Positions 38,201 through 49,832 of a DNA stretch of 64,000 nucleotides are shown piece by piece. Location: positions 11,723,181 to 11,787,180 of the forward strand of contig CAIIXF020000010.1 in the NCBI GenBank assembly GCA_903813345.2, read 5' to 3'. The DNA is from Owenia fusiformis (taxonomy: Eukaryota > Annelida > Polychaeta > Sabellida > Oweniidae). The position numbers and the translations under genes are program-made. The stretch's first letter is position 1; the number at the start of each line of letters is the position of its first letter. The notes beneath the pieces are model-generated. The model was not told where the DNA came from, made no database searches, and was given only the letters and a program-made list of their open reading frames with translations.

Positions 38201-41200
38201 GACCTTCAATGACCTTCTCAAGGTCAAAAAAGGTCAAAAAGGTCTGTTTTCAACTTGCTTCAAATTGACTAAATTTTTTTTTCAAAATCATCTACGTGTT
38301 CTCAGAAATTCAAATCTGACTTTAGATTTGACATTTGACCTTTAATGACCTTCTCAAGGTCAAAAAAGGTCAAAAAGGTCTGTTTTCAACTTGCTTCAAA
38401 TTGACTAAAAAATTTTCAAAATCATCTACGTGTTCTCAGAAATTCAAATCTGACTTTAGATTTGACTTTTGACCTTCAATGACCTTCTCAAAGTCAAAAA
38501 AGGTCAAAAAGGTCTTTTTTCAACTTGCTTCAAATTGACTAATTTTTTTTTTCAAAATCATCTACATGTTCTCAGAAATTCAAATCTGACTTTAGATTTG
38601 ACATTTGACCTTTAATGACCTTCTCAAAGTCAAAAAAGGTCAAAAAGGTCTTTTTTCAACTTGCTTCAAATTGACTAATTTTTTTTTTCAAAATCATCTA
38701 CGTGTTCTCAGAAATTCAAATCTGACTTTAGATTTGACATTTGACCTTCAATGACCTTCTCAAGGTCAAAAAAGGTCAAAAAGGTCTGTTTTCAACTTGC
38801 TTCAAATTGACTAAAAAAATTTTTCAAAATCATCTACGTGTTCTCAGAAATTCAAATCTGACTTTAGATTTGACTTAAGATTTGACATTTAACCTTCAAT
38901 GACCTTCTCAAAGTCAAAAAAGGTCAAAAAGGTCTTTTTTCAACTTGCTTCAAATTGACTAAATTTTTTTTTCAAAATCATCTACATGTTCTCAGAAATT
39001 CAAATCTGACTTTAGATTTGACATTTGACCTTCAATGACCTTCTCAAGGTCAAAAAAGGTCAAAAAGGTCTGTTTTCAACTTGCTTCAAATTGACTAAAT
39101 TTTTTTTTCAAAATCATCTACGTGTTCTCAGAAATTCAAATCTGACTTTAGATTTGACATTTGACCTTTAATGACCTTCTCAAGGTCAAAAAAGGTCAAA
39201 AAGGTCTGTTTTCAACTTGCTTCAAATTGACTAAAAAAATTTCAAAATCATCTACGTGTTCTCAGAAATTCAAATCTGACTTTAGATTTGACTTTTGACC
39301 TTCAATGACCTTCTCAAAGTCAAAAAAGGTCAAAAAGGTCTTTTTTCAACTTGCTTCAAATTGACTAATTTTTTTTTTCAAAATCATCTACATGTTCTCA
39401 GAAATTCAAATCTGACTTTAGATTTGACATTTGACCTTTAATGACCTTCTCAAAGTCAAAAAAGGTCAAAAAGGTCTTTTTTCAACTTGCTTCAAATTGA
39501 CTAATTTTTTTTTTCAAAATCATCTACGTGTTCTCAGAAATTCAAATCTGACTTTAGATTTGACATTTGACCTTTAATGACCTTCTCAAGGTCAAAAAAG
39601 GTCAAAAAGGTCTGTTTTCAACTTGCTTCAAATTGACTAAAAAAAATTTTCAAAATCATCTACGTGTTCTCAGAAATTCAAATCTGACTTTAGATTTGAC
39701 TTAAGATTTGACAATTGACCTTCAATGACCTTCTCAAAGTCAAAAAAGGTCAAAAAGGTCTTTTTTCAACTTGCTTCAAATTGACTAAATTTTTTTTTCA
39801 AAATCATCTACATGTTCTCAGAAATTCAAATCTGACTTTAGATTTGACATTTGACCTTCAATGACCTTCTCAATGTCAAAAAAGGTCAAAAAGGTATTTT
39901 TTCATCTTGCTTCAAATTGACTAATTTTTTTTTTCAAAATCATCTACATGTTCTCAGAAATTCAAATCTGACTTTAGATTTGACATTTGACCTTTAATGA
40001 CCTTCTCAAGGTCAAAAAGGTCAAAAAGATCTGTTTTCAACTTGCTTCAAATTGACCAAATTTTTTTTTCAAAATCATCTACATCTTTTCAGATGTTCTA
40101 ATTTGACTTTACAAGTTCTCAGAAATTCAAATCTGACTAAAGTTTGAACTCATAATATTGTGAGCAACTAGGTGGTGACATTTTGTCATGTTAATGCCTT
40201 GTCTAAGATTTTGCCACATATTTTGACGTTTTTGCTTAAGGTTGGAAAAATATATTATGTACGGTATGTATGTAATCCTATTTGTGAAACGTCCATGGTC
40301 AAATCTCTTATATCAGGCCTACCTTAAATAGATTATTATCAGAGGGGAAATCTGCCAATTCTTTGCTTTTGACTGTTCGTTTTTGTAGTGGCATGTTGTA
40401 CACAAGCTGCTTTTTTGGCTATTTGTTTTCGGTTCAGTTTTACTTCCTTATGTAGTAGTAACCCTTTAAAAATACATAGAACTGTATATATAATTCATTT
40501 ACTTTTGAATCACAATTTAAAATAATTAATTCTAACATTATACCATTACCTTTGATTTTGAGCACTATAAAAGTCCACTCAATATGTTATATGAGATTTC
40601 AAGGTAGTTATTGTAGCCTTATGGATTCTTTTTTGTGGTGATGAATTGTAAAATCAGTTTCAGTTTGAATTATACCATTTTTCAACCCTAAAAATTTGAA
40701 CTGACTTTGTCATTATTCTAAGTTTAAAACTATTTTATTTGGTAATTTCACATGGTCATTCAGAGAATATGAATGTCACTGGCATCGAAGTGGTGTAAAT
40801 GAATAGCATCTTTAACACAAATAAATATGTGTTTTGTACGTATATTGCTTCACCTATTGAAAAATAGCATTATCACATTTGCCTGAAATTATATAATGAA
40901 ATATTAACCAAGCATGTTATGTATTGAATGAATGTAGTGATCTCCCTGGAACTAACGCAATAGAGTGCACTCCAACTTGAAACTTTGAAAATAGGCTTGT
41001 TCCCACTGAAAAAAACATTGAAAATCCATTTGAACACAGTGACTTGAAAGTAAGATTGGATTTGGGAAAGAATTGTGGCAATTGCAGATTTTCAACCTAC
41101 TACAGAAAAATGAGAGAAGATTGGAATGTGTAACTAAGTCATTTTCAGAGTTTCAGCATGATGGAGGATCTTCAAGACCATAATGCAACAGAAGTTGTTG

Positions 41201-44200
41201 TGTATATACCACGATGCAACACAAGTTGTCATACATACAACAATGATTCCAGACTTTCCACTGTTTTTAATTGAATATGATTATTAAATAATAGTGGATT
41301 TATGGTTTGATTTTCAGTTAATGTTAAAAATATAATAATGGATGACCAATCCCCAGTTGTGCTGTCTTGTAACGTGACCGGGATCTCCGACCCTGTGGTA
41401 ACATGGTACAGATTCGGCATCAAGCTTATGGACGAAGAGAACAAATATGAGATCGACATGAATAATAATACACTCACTATCCTTAACCCAAGTAAGTAGG
41501 ATTAGTTTGTGTTATAACTACTTTTTGGTGGAGGTATGTTTTAAATGATGGGCTCATGGGTATCATTAAAAATTCTCACAACAGGCAAAATGAATGAAAA
41601 CAATAGGCAGCTATAATTTGAAACATTTGCAATTACTCAGTTTTTGTAAAAACTAAAGAACATCATCTGGTTTGTCTTGCCTGCTGCTAATTGTGGCCCA
41701 AGACCTCATTTTCAAGGAAAATATGTTTTCTTATTTTACCTTTTTGAGATTTGAGGTCCCAGTAATTTCTAAGTTAGGGGCACATCTCGAAAAATTGAAC
41801 TTAAGTATAGAATGTAGACTTTGTTGTTCCTTATCCTGTTTTCTTTGTTTACATGTACATGTACTACATGAATTCATTTCTTCAACATAGCCAAATATAA
41901 TCAGCACTGCACTGATAAGCCAGCAGTGTTTAGCTAGTTCTAATTCTGATTCAGTACTGATAGGTTTGGCTCAGAAGTACTTCATAGAACCTGATTACTC
42001 AGCAGGGGAAAATAGCTTGTTATGAAGCTCTTTGTCAAAATGCTTCTTAATTAAGGATTTTGAGGTGTTACACTGGCACAAAAATCCTTCATTACAAAGC
42101 CTTTTCTCAAAATGCTTTATATTGAAGTATTTTGAGGTGTTACACTGGCACAAAAATCCTTCATTACGAAGCCTTTTCTCAAAATGCTTTATATTGAAGG
42201 ATTTTGAGGTGTTACACTGGCACAAAAATCCTTCATTACGAAGCCTTTTCTCAAAATGCTTTATATTGAAGTATTTTGAGGTGTTACACTGGCACAAAAA
42301 TCCTTCATTACGAAGCTGTTTGTCAAAATGCTTAGTAACGAAGCAGTTTAACCTTGTTGTTTTAGGTACCATTATAGTACTGAAGAAGTTTATTTGGAGC
42401 CTGGGTAGATGTTGTTATATGTACCTGAATCTTTTATGTGTGTTTGTATGAATTGAAGTGATAACATTAACCAACTCAATGAAATCATATCAGCAAAAAT
42501 GAGTTCTGATATTGAAATGCAAAGAGCTGGTAAAAATGATATCATGAAAAATCATGGGATAATGGATTTATTCCATGAGTTTTGAGAACTTATTTTGAAA
42601 AATGTTACGTGTTGAATAACTAGTATAAACCAGTGCAGTTGAAATATGATATTATTGTAGATACATATTATTGGCAGAATATCAATACTGTTATTCCATC
42701 TTATATGTTAGATTAATCATGGGCTAATTTATTTATTTGGGCTGGGGTAGCTGTTATTACATGTGAATCTTTTGTTTTATTCGTGCTGTCAGAACGGGAT
42801 TCTTCACCCACAGGTAATGGTTTACTCTAAGAATTATAATCATTTTGTCTACAGTTGCTAGCTATCTGTTTGATGTCCAATCACATATTCTAGAATTTTA
42901 TTTTCTGCACCACCATATCTTAAGAATTACCATAATTTTGTAATTTCTTTAAATATATCAAATATTGATAAAAAATTTCCTCATAATTCATTCATTGATA
43001 GATTGTTCTTGTTATAAAAATCTTGAATACTAACAATAACCAATCAACCAGATTATGCCAACATATCAGAATTTGCATACATTTGTCAAGAATGATGGTG
43101 CAGAATTTTGACTTTTAAATGTGTTATTATTGTCAGCTTACCTTGATACAGGCTTAACTGCTTATTAAATTAGGGTGAATTATTTTAATTTGATGAGCAC
43201 ATCAAGTCAATATACATGATGGTGATTGATCTTTAAGAAATAATTATGCACTATTTCTACAATAAACTGATTGTCCAGCACTTATAATACTTTGGCAGCA
43301 AAACAAACATGATCAGCCAAATTTTAAATCAAACATACATGTATATATAAAATACTGATTTTTCTGAATTAATATGTTAATTACCCCAATCTTAACTAAG
43401 TCAAAAACACAGAAGTGATTCCTGTGTTGAATAGAAGTGATGTGAAAGATTTGTGCTTCCCTTGCATGCCTCAAACTGGACACCCTTCCTCAAGAACCGA
43501 AGCAGAACTGCACATTGGTTTAACTCAATGAGAAATGAAAATCAAGCTATTTATGAAATAATTGTAATATTTAAATGAACTATTCATGAAATAGAACCCA
43601 ACACAATGATTTTATAAGTAAAATGATATGTGATTTTATTATAATGAATGATCCTACTTTGCTTGAAACTTGTATGTGTTACTGAAGCCAATTTTCTGAT
43701 ATACAATCACGATTATTCCCTGCACAGCCAAATTCTCCCTGGAATGTTTTTGTGAACTTGAACTCTGTAACGAGATGTTTTGATTATGATTCAATGGTAT
43801 TTATCAAGCAACCATCTTATTGGCATTTAGACTGAGGTACAGCTCCTCACTCTATTGGGCTTTGCCTCTCTTTGCCTCTCTTTGCCTTTCATAAAAACTG
43901 CATTACCCTTAAATCGTGGAACGTAGCACTGGTATATGAGATTTACCAGTTTTATATTATTTTGGTCATGTTAAAATTGTTTTAAGTCTACCAAAAATTT
44001 TGAGCACACTGCACAGTTCACACCCTTCTGTTTTCTGTAAAGTTCTGCTTTTGTGTTATTTTTAACCAAATCAAAGGCTAGTGGATCTTCATGAAAATGA
44101 ATAATGGAGTGAAAGAGATAAAATGTAACAAGAATTTTCATTAGTACTCCATAGTCACATGGCATTGCTTTAAGATGCTTGGTCAAATATCAATACATCA

Positions 44201-46526
44201 TTTTTTCATAAAATTATAATTTTGTTAGAGAGGAGGGAGCAAAAAGGCAGGTTTTGTTGGAGTCAAAACATTATACAGTGATAATGGATCTCTTGCCCGT
44301 AGCCATCTTTTACCAAGGGGGGAGCTTTTTTCCAGGGGGGAGCTTTTTCACAATTTTTGCTAAAAATCATGCGAAAAATTCTCAGAATGGTGAAAAACTG
44401 CATGATTTTGAAAGAATTTCTGGCTATGGGCCTGGATCTTCTTCAACGAACATGGAGAGCGAGGGGTCATAGACCTTTGTTAAAAGAATTTAGTGAAAAA
44501 GCACAGTCCATATTTCTGTAATGTGTTAAATCATCAATTTATGCTATGTAGGTATGAGTTCAGTAATCATACATTTACAATATACAGTTCATGTATTCTG
44601 AGTGTTGTTTTTTTTCTACATTACAGTGCAGAATGATGTAGGCCCCTATGAGTGTTCATATGCAACGGACAACAAGACACTTTACGTATATTGTAAGTTT
44701 ACACTCATTTGTTCAATATTCATTTATTTTTTGAATACTGCCATTATAACTGCCTAAAGCTTAGCAAGAGTCCTTTATATAATTTTATAATTTCTGTTGA
44801 AGAAACTAATCAATATCTTCAAAATCGACCATATTTGGAGGTTTTTCAGGGAGGTTTGAATATAAAACAATGTTCTCATTGGTCAAATCATCAGGCAAAG
44901 TGTGCAAAGGACAAACTTTGGTAGCAACTAGTTTTTGCAATCTTAAACTGATGAAAAGAAATACGTTTGAAAAGACCAGAAATTGAGAGAACAGGACAAT
45001 AAAAACATTTGCTCCATATGATACATAGTGATAAAGAGTAGAATACCCCATTCTGTTGGGAAATACTCTTTCCTGTGCTCTGTGAATCCTCATTGTTATT
45101 GTTATCATGTAATAGAACCAACTGCAAATTATATTTTAATTTAATTTTGTATTTTCTTTTGTTTGTTCTTTTCAGCCAAGCCTATAATTGATAACCATCA
45201 CCTGGGTAAATCTAAGAACCTGATTCAAGGAGAAGTCCTCGTAGTAAATTGCCCTATCACTGGCTACCCACTACCCACTGTAGAATGGCTTAAAGGTGGA
45301 AAACCTATGGACTTCAACTCTTCAAGAATCCACTTCAATATCGTAGATGAAATAGAGGGCGCTCAGATGACTATTAATGATATCAAGGATGATGACCGTG
45401 CCGAGTACACTTGTGTAGGAACCAATATCATCAATGGTGAAAAGTATAATGACACAGCCGTAATCATGATCAGAGTAATAGGTACGTTGGCAATCTCCAA
45501 ATGCATTTGAGTACTAATTTCTACATAAAATGCTATGTTAAGTTTAATGTATGGATGGTAAAAAGGATATCAAATCTTCTAAAATGTGTGAAAAAGACAT
45601 CTGGAGAAAAACCAAATACTTGTCTATTGTTACTTTCTTGCCACTAAGTTATAATATGTTACAAAAATGACGCTATCTTCCATTTTGGTCTTGAAAGTTG
45701 ACTGACAGATCCTTTCGTTATCTACATAATTATTCAGTTTAATTTATTTTATTTTAGATAAACTTGCTGCTCTCTGGCCATTCCTGGGAATAGTAGCTGA
45801 GGTTGTTGTGCTTTGTACTATAATCTTTATTTATGAAAAGAGGAGATCAAAACAAAACAACTTTGAAGACGAAGATTCTGATCCTATCAATGATGTGTAA
45901 GTATTTGATAAAAATATGACCCTACTTTGTAATAGGGGATGGTGCTTTGTATTTGGGGACCTCCATTGATTTTCAGGATACAATATTGAATTCAGATATA
46001 CCCCCAATGACACCAGTTTATGTGGAGATTCGCTAGAGATATTTGCATTCTTGTAATTGTAAAATCATGGATACTTCACATGTAAAACCTGCCATGTTTT
46101 ATCGGTAGGAAATCATGAAAAGAATATTCAAAAATTTTGATTCTCGTGTGGTTATCCCTATAATTCTTTATTTATTGATGCATGACTTCATGTAACATTG
46201 AACATCAAGGGTTGACATCAAAGTTGGAAGAATTTCTTTGGGTCGTGCTACAAGACTGTTGACCCCCACCCCCTTATCTACATTACCAACACATCATTGT
46301 GGGGAGATGTTTAGTTGAGGGAGGCTCATAAGAGCTTGGAGCTAAATTAAACTAAATTTCCACGCCACTACCAACCTCAAGTGCATAGTTAACCCTTGAC
46401 CTTGATCTCAATCTTGTATTTGTTTTGCAGTATTTTGTAAAAAAAAATCTTTATTTTTATTTCAGTAAAACTAATGACAGTGCCGCTAGGGAGGGTGATG
46501 TCAGACAGAGAAAGAATGAGAAATAA
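29233..46526 (+). CDS. Basigin/neuroplastin-family immunoglobulin membrane protein (7 exons, 370 aa)
   Basis: Exons in matching phase: 29233-29302, 34652-34948, 41318-41491, 44627-44692, 45176-45481, 45758-45896 and 46466-46526 (TAA). The product has a signal peptide (MRISFAILGAVLVTQAFA) and three Ig domains. Ig1 has C50, W60 and C104. Ig2 has C140, W152 and C190 and is split over two exons. Ig3 has C228 and W240 and a YTC at its end. A TM segment follows, LAALWPFLGIVAEVVVL, then CTIIFIYEKRR. The glutamate inside the membrane (E319) and the EKRR stop are diagnostic of basigin, neuroplastin and embigin, which escort monocarboxylate transporters and plasma-membrane Ca2+ ATPases. The cytoplasmic tail is short and acidic, then basic. 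Three Ig domains match basigin-1 and neuroplastin-65. It probably descends from before the vertebrate BSG/NPTN split, so no single vertebrate symbol is given. Confidence 0.95.
29674..29910. mobile_element. TA-flanked MITE, CAGTTGGGGACAAAAATAAA termini (237 bp)
   Basis: The inverted ends CAGTTGGGGACAAAAATAAA and TTTATTTATGTCCCCAACTG are flanked by TA on both sides. It lies in intron 1 of the basigin-like gene. A second, inverted copy of its interior lies at about 30648-30893. Confidence 0.8.
30648..30893. mobile_element. Related MITE in opposite orientation, divergent termini (GTCTGAGCAATA)
   Basis: The reverse complement matches the element at 29674-29910 through most of its length (for example CCAATATTGTC, AGATACATATCCC, AAATTTGTATATTTTACAT, TTTTTAACATGGGAAATCCT). 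Its ends read GTCTGAGCAAT(A) instead of CAGTTGGGGAC. Confidence 0.7.
35621..36095. mobile_element. TA-flanked MITE, CTGTAGATTGGGTTAATTTG termini (475 bp)
   Basis: The left CTGTAGATTGGGTTAATTTG and GCGC are repeated inverted at the right end, and TA flanks both sides (35619-35620, 36096-36097). Several TTTGGCGAA-type subterminal motifs repeat inside. It lies in intron 2 of the basigin-like gene. Confidence 0.82.
36331..36700 (+). mobile_element. Full-length short copy of the TATGTCACCACC (Helentron-like) family
   Basis: It starts TATGTCACCACC, contains one internal satellite unit (AATCTAACTTTAGATTTGAG, TGACCTTCTCAAGGTC) and ends GTGGTGACATTTGGTCATG, then TTAATGCCTTG. The subterminal ATGTCACCACC/GGTGGTGACAT pair is inverted. 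Confidence 0.7.
37403..40201 (+). mobile_element. Expanded TATGTCACCACC-family element (2.8 kb) carrying a satellite array
   Basis: The termini are as in the 36331 copy (TATGTCACCACC start; GGTGGTGACATTTTGTCATG and TTAATGCCTTG end). A 3' hairpin TGACA-TTT-TGTCA overlaps the inverted GGTGGTGACAT. Between them is an array of about 19 units of roughly 137 bp. The structure (asymmetric inverted repeats, 3' hairpin, internal tandem array, no ORF) resembles Helentron-derived short elements. It lies in intron 2 of the basigin-like gene. Confidence 0.7.
37560..40140 (+). repeat. 137-bp satellite with an 826-bp higher-order repeat
   Basis: Units include CAAATCTGACTTTAGATTTG, ACATTTGACCTTCAATGACC, TTCTCAAGGTCAAAAAAGGT and CAACTTGCTTCAAATTGACT. 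The variant GATTTGACTTAAGATTTGAC occurs at 38041, 38867 and 39693, exactly 826 bp apart each time. The short-gap variant TTGACTAAAAAA occurs at 38401 and 39227, again 826 bp apart. Six units make one higher-order repeat. Confidence 0.85.
42011..42350 (+). repeat. 72-bp tandem repeat, 4-5 copies, open on both strands
   Basis: The unit is GAAGCCTTTTCTCAAAATGC, then TTTATATTGAAGTATTTTGA and GGTGTTACACTGGCACAAAA, ATCCTTCATTAC. As 72 is a multiple of three, both strands have ORFs of 125-139 residues with a 24-residue period. It lies in the intron of the basigin-like gene that splits Ig2. Confidence 0.8.
42793..42813 (+). CDS. Candidate 21-nt in-frame microexon inside the Ig2 domain of the basigin-like gene
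   Basis: A pyrimidine-rich tract and CTGTCAG precede 21 bases ending CACAG, then GTAATGG. It lies in the intron that splits Ig2. Both flanking junctions are phase 1, so inclusion changes ...LNP-M-QNDVGPYEC to ...LNP-KRDSSPTV-QNDVGPYEC and keeps the frame. It would lengthen the loop just before the conserved YxC strand. Splicing is predicted from sequence only. Confidence 0.45.
44288..44435. mobile_element. Short copy of the GCCCGTAGCCAGG family
   Basis: GCCCGTAGCCATCTTTTACC, AAGGGGGGAGC, GAATGGTGAAAAACTGCATG and the inverted end TGGCTATGGGCCTGG. Same family as 3788, 10191 and 13302. Confidence 0.6.
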
Positions 46527-49010
46527 ACATGGAAGATCTCTAAGTAATTCATGCAAACCAACATCCAACAATAACATAATACGATAGAAATGTGAATCAA
46601 AAATTTTAGTCTGAAAGTTTGGAAATGACAGGAAATGTGTCACAGGGGATTTTAATGAGGAATCCCTTGGATATTTATAGATTGCTGGATTGATACATCA
46701 GATCATAATCGGTGTCAGTCTCACCTTTTCTAAACACAGAAAAATGGATTAAAAATTTTGTCTATATTCTTGACTGATGAAAATGTGTATATATGCACGG
46801 AATATTAAATACAAGAAACTCTATGAAACAGCAGTGACATAGCTCAGGGGTGCTGTTAATATAACAAAATACAACGCACCACTACAATTCCCATATCATT
46901 TAAAACAATGATTGATAAATGTCCTTAAATTCAGTAACCTGTTTAAGTTTGAATCATGGAAATAACAGTTTAGTCAACAACATGTAAAAATAGTAAAAAA
47001 AATATCAATTTTTTCATGGAGTCTGCAGTATTTAACTATCTATTTTAATGCGCTAGTGGTCACGTGCAATGTGTCATTTTATCGCGAAACTAATAATATC
47101 ATGGGTAAAAATGCAGGTTTGTTATTGGAAAAAATTGACGTGGGTGATAATATAGCTTAAGTTCGACAAACTGATCCCCACTGGGGTTGAATGACTTTCA
47201 CATCACCCCTCAGCAAATGATTTTTTTGGTGTTTTCATCATCTGTCTAACCATTGTTTTAAAGAGTTTTGCAAATAACATTGGTATCTCGACACTGGCCC
47301 TAATCATGTATTGAAAATATTTCTGAGCGAATATGTATATAATGTTGACATTAAATAATCATGTAATAACAACCGTATTGTATGTACTTGTACATATTCT
47401 GATCTTGTAAGCAAAGTGTTTTTAAAATGTTGCTTCAACTAGCACAATAATTGTACAGAGTGTAGTGAAGGTGGAAAGATCACATTTGTTCTCTTTCTAA
47501 TACCATAAGGTATTCCAATTGTCCACATGTAATATGGTACATTGTCAAATATTGACGATCTGGGCGCATAATGTATAATATTTTGATTATCTGATTTTTG
47601 GTACTTGCCATTTGTGTTTGGGCAAGTTTCTTTGATGTGTGTACTTTTAATCTATGCATGTAGTGGTTTTTGAGAAGTTTAGCACTTGAAACTCATTCAT
47701 TATCATCATACATCTGGGATATTGCCTTAACTGTTAATTAAGCTTGAGACCATATATTATGTCAATTGGCCAATAAGCTAAAATTCTCATTCTTGGTGTT
47801 TTATTAGTCTCATATCAAGCCCTCGTGTACCTCGCCCCCACCTATGGTATATAGTCATTGTATACCCTACTGTACTACAAGCTGGATAGGGAAATAGGTA
47901 GGATAGAGGGACCAAATTGGATGCAAAACTTGTTTTATATGAAATTACATATAAATTAATCCTGGTGATCAAAATATCATTCACTTTGGAATCATCCTCG
48001 TGTACATGCAATCATTATAAAGTATTGTAATTGTGGTAAATATGTACATATATATGCTGTAAATTTTAACCAAGTACATGAAAAGAATATTGACTGTATA
48101 TGAAATATGTATCTAAATAGTGCAGTATGTATGCAGTTTTAATTACATAGAGGTATTCTTTTAATTTTTGGAGAAAAGGCTTAGATGAAACACATTACCT
48201 TGTCTCTGAAACCTTTAGATTTAATCTCAGATATTTTTAACTCATAGTTATATCAAGGTCACTTATAGCTTTGTTTTTATGACGTGTAAAAATGTATTTG
48301 TGACTGCATTAATTGTAGAGTGCCACAGATATGAAAATTAAAATCCTGTCTCTCAAAATGGTGCTCTTCAACCAATCACACAACAAAATTCATTTAAATT
48401 AAAATATACTAAATCCTCATTATTTTGCAGCGTCATAAATTGGTAAGAATGAAGTGAAAACATTGTGACCAAAACATCTATGTTCCAATTATAACATACA
48501 ACATCTAGAAAGTTTGTTTTTATAACGACATAATGTTTTGTTAACAATATATTTGGAATGTTGTTTAGTATTATAGACTGTACATTTGTTATATTATACT
48601 TATAATAAATGATAAACAAACCACATAAGATGTAATAATTTATCAAAAGTTTTATTGCAGTGTTAGAACTAAATCATGTATGAAATGACATACGTCATCA
48701 TAATATATGTAAATAAGTGTTTTACTTTATATAAAAGTTCTAAAATCCAACCTAAAGCATAAGTAAAATCAAATTTAGCATGGTATTCTAGAATCTGATC
48801 AATATGCTATGTTAGATCTTCAGTATCTTATTAATTGATTGTTTATCATTTCAACCTATATCATGTTATTGTACTTTGGTACTTGTTATAAACTTTGGGA
48901 AACTAGCTTATAATGTTTAATCAACAACTAGCGTACAAATACAATCATTTATTCAATTTGTATAATTTGTACCATTGTATCATTATTGAAATAAACACTC
49001 CATAATTCTA
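46527..49010 (+). other. Probable long 3' untranslated region of the basigin-like gene
   Basis: AT-rich sequence with no plausible exon follows the TAA. AATAAA-type signals occur near 48603 and 48991 (GAAATAAACACTCC). A fragment of the TATGTCACCACC repeat family lies just beyond, at about 49050-49093. The UTR end is a guess. Confidence 0.35.
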
Positions 49011-49832
49011 AATATTTCTGTATTAATTTGATTTGTATTGTGTTCGCCATCTGTAAAAAATGGCAGGTGGTGACATTTTGCAGGTTAATGCCTTTTTTGT
49101 AATTAATTTAATCTGAAAGTAAGTTCTGAAGTATGCGATTTATGTCACAAGAGTTGGATGCTACATTTGTGCCAAGGAAATTCTAATTATCATATGACAT
49201 TAATTGTACGAGTATCAAAATTACATCTAAAGGATCATGAAGAAAAGGATTTAGATATATATGATAAATAATTAGATCTTTTATTCTACTCAAGAATGAA
49301 AAAGTTTATGACATATAATATATTTATTCTGTTTTATGGATTTCACAGAAAAAAACTTCATAGAAAAACCTTTTAAATGGTCCGATTAATCAATGTTTTA
49401 ATCGATCAAGGTAATGTTGTACAATTGATTGATTAATTCCCCATGTAATAGTCATCTTAGGCCATTATGTTAATCCTTTTGTCATTGAGATATTAAGAAT
49501 TCTGTTAATTTACAAAATTATGTATCAGTCAATGTCCAAGCTAATAGTGCGATTTTTAATTAAAAAATAAAACTCGCCGATAGAAAAGTATATGCATTTT
49601 ATTTGATAAAATCCAAGTAAAATCTGAAATTCCGATACAGTGGTATACAAGAAGTCCAAGCAATTTTTCAATATTTTTATGCAAGAAATGTAGCTCAGAC
49701 AGATTAGCTTTTAAACAGTATTACCAAAAAAACAGTTACATCATTGCACACTTGTATCCGAATCCATTTATATGTTTTATTACCCTTATGGTGCATAAAT
49801 AGTTCTATCCTTCAGATTCTTCTCAGTTGCAC

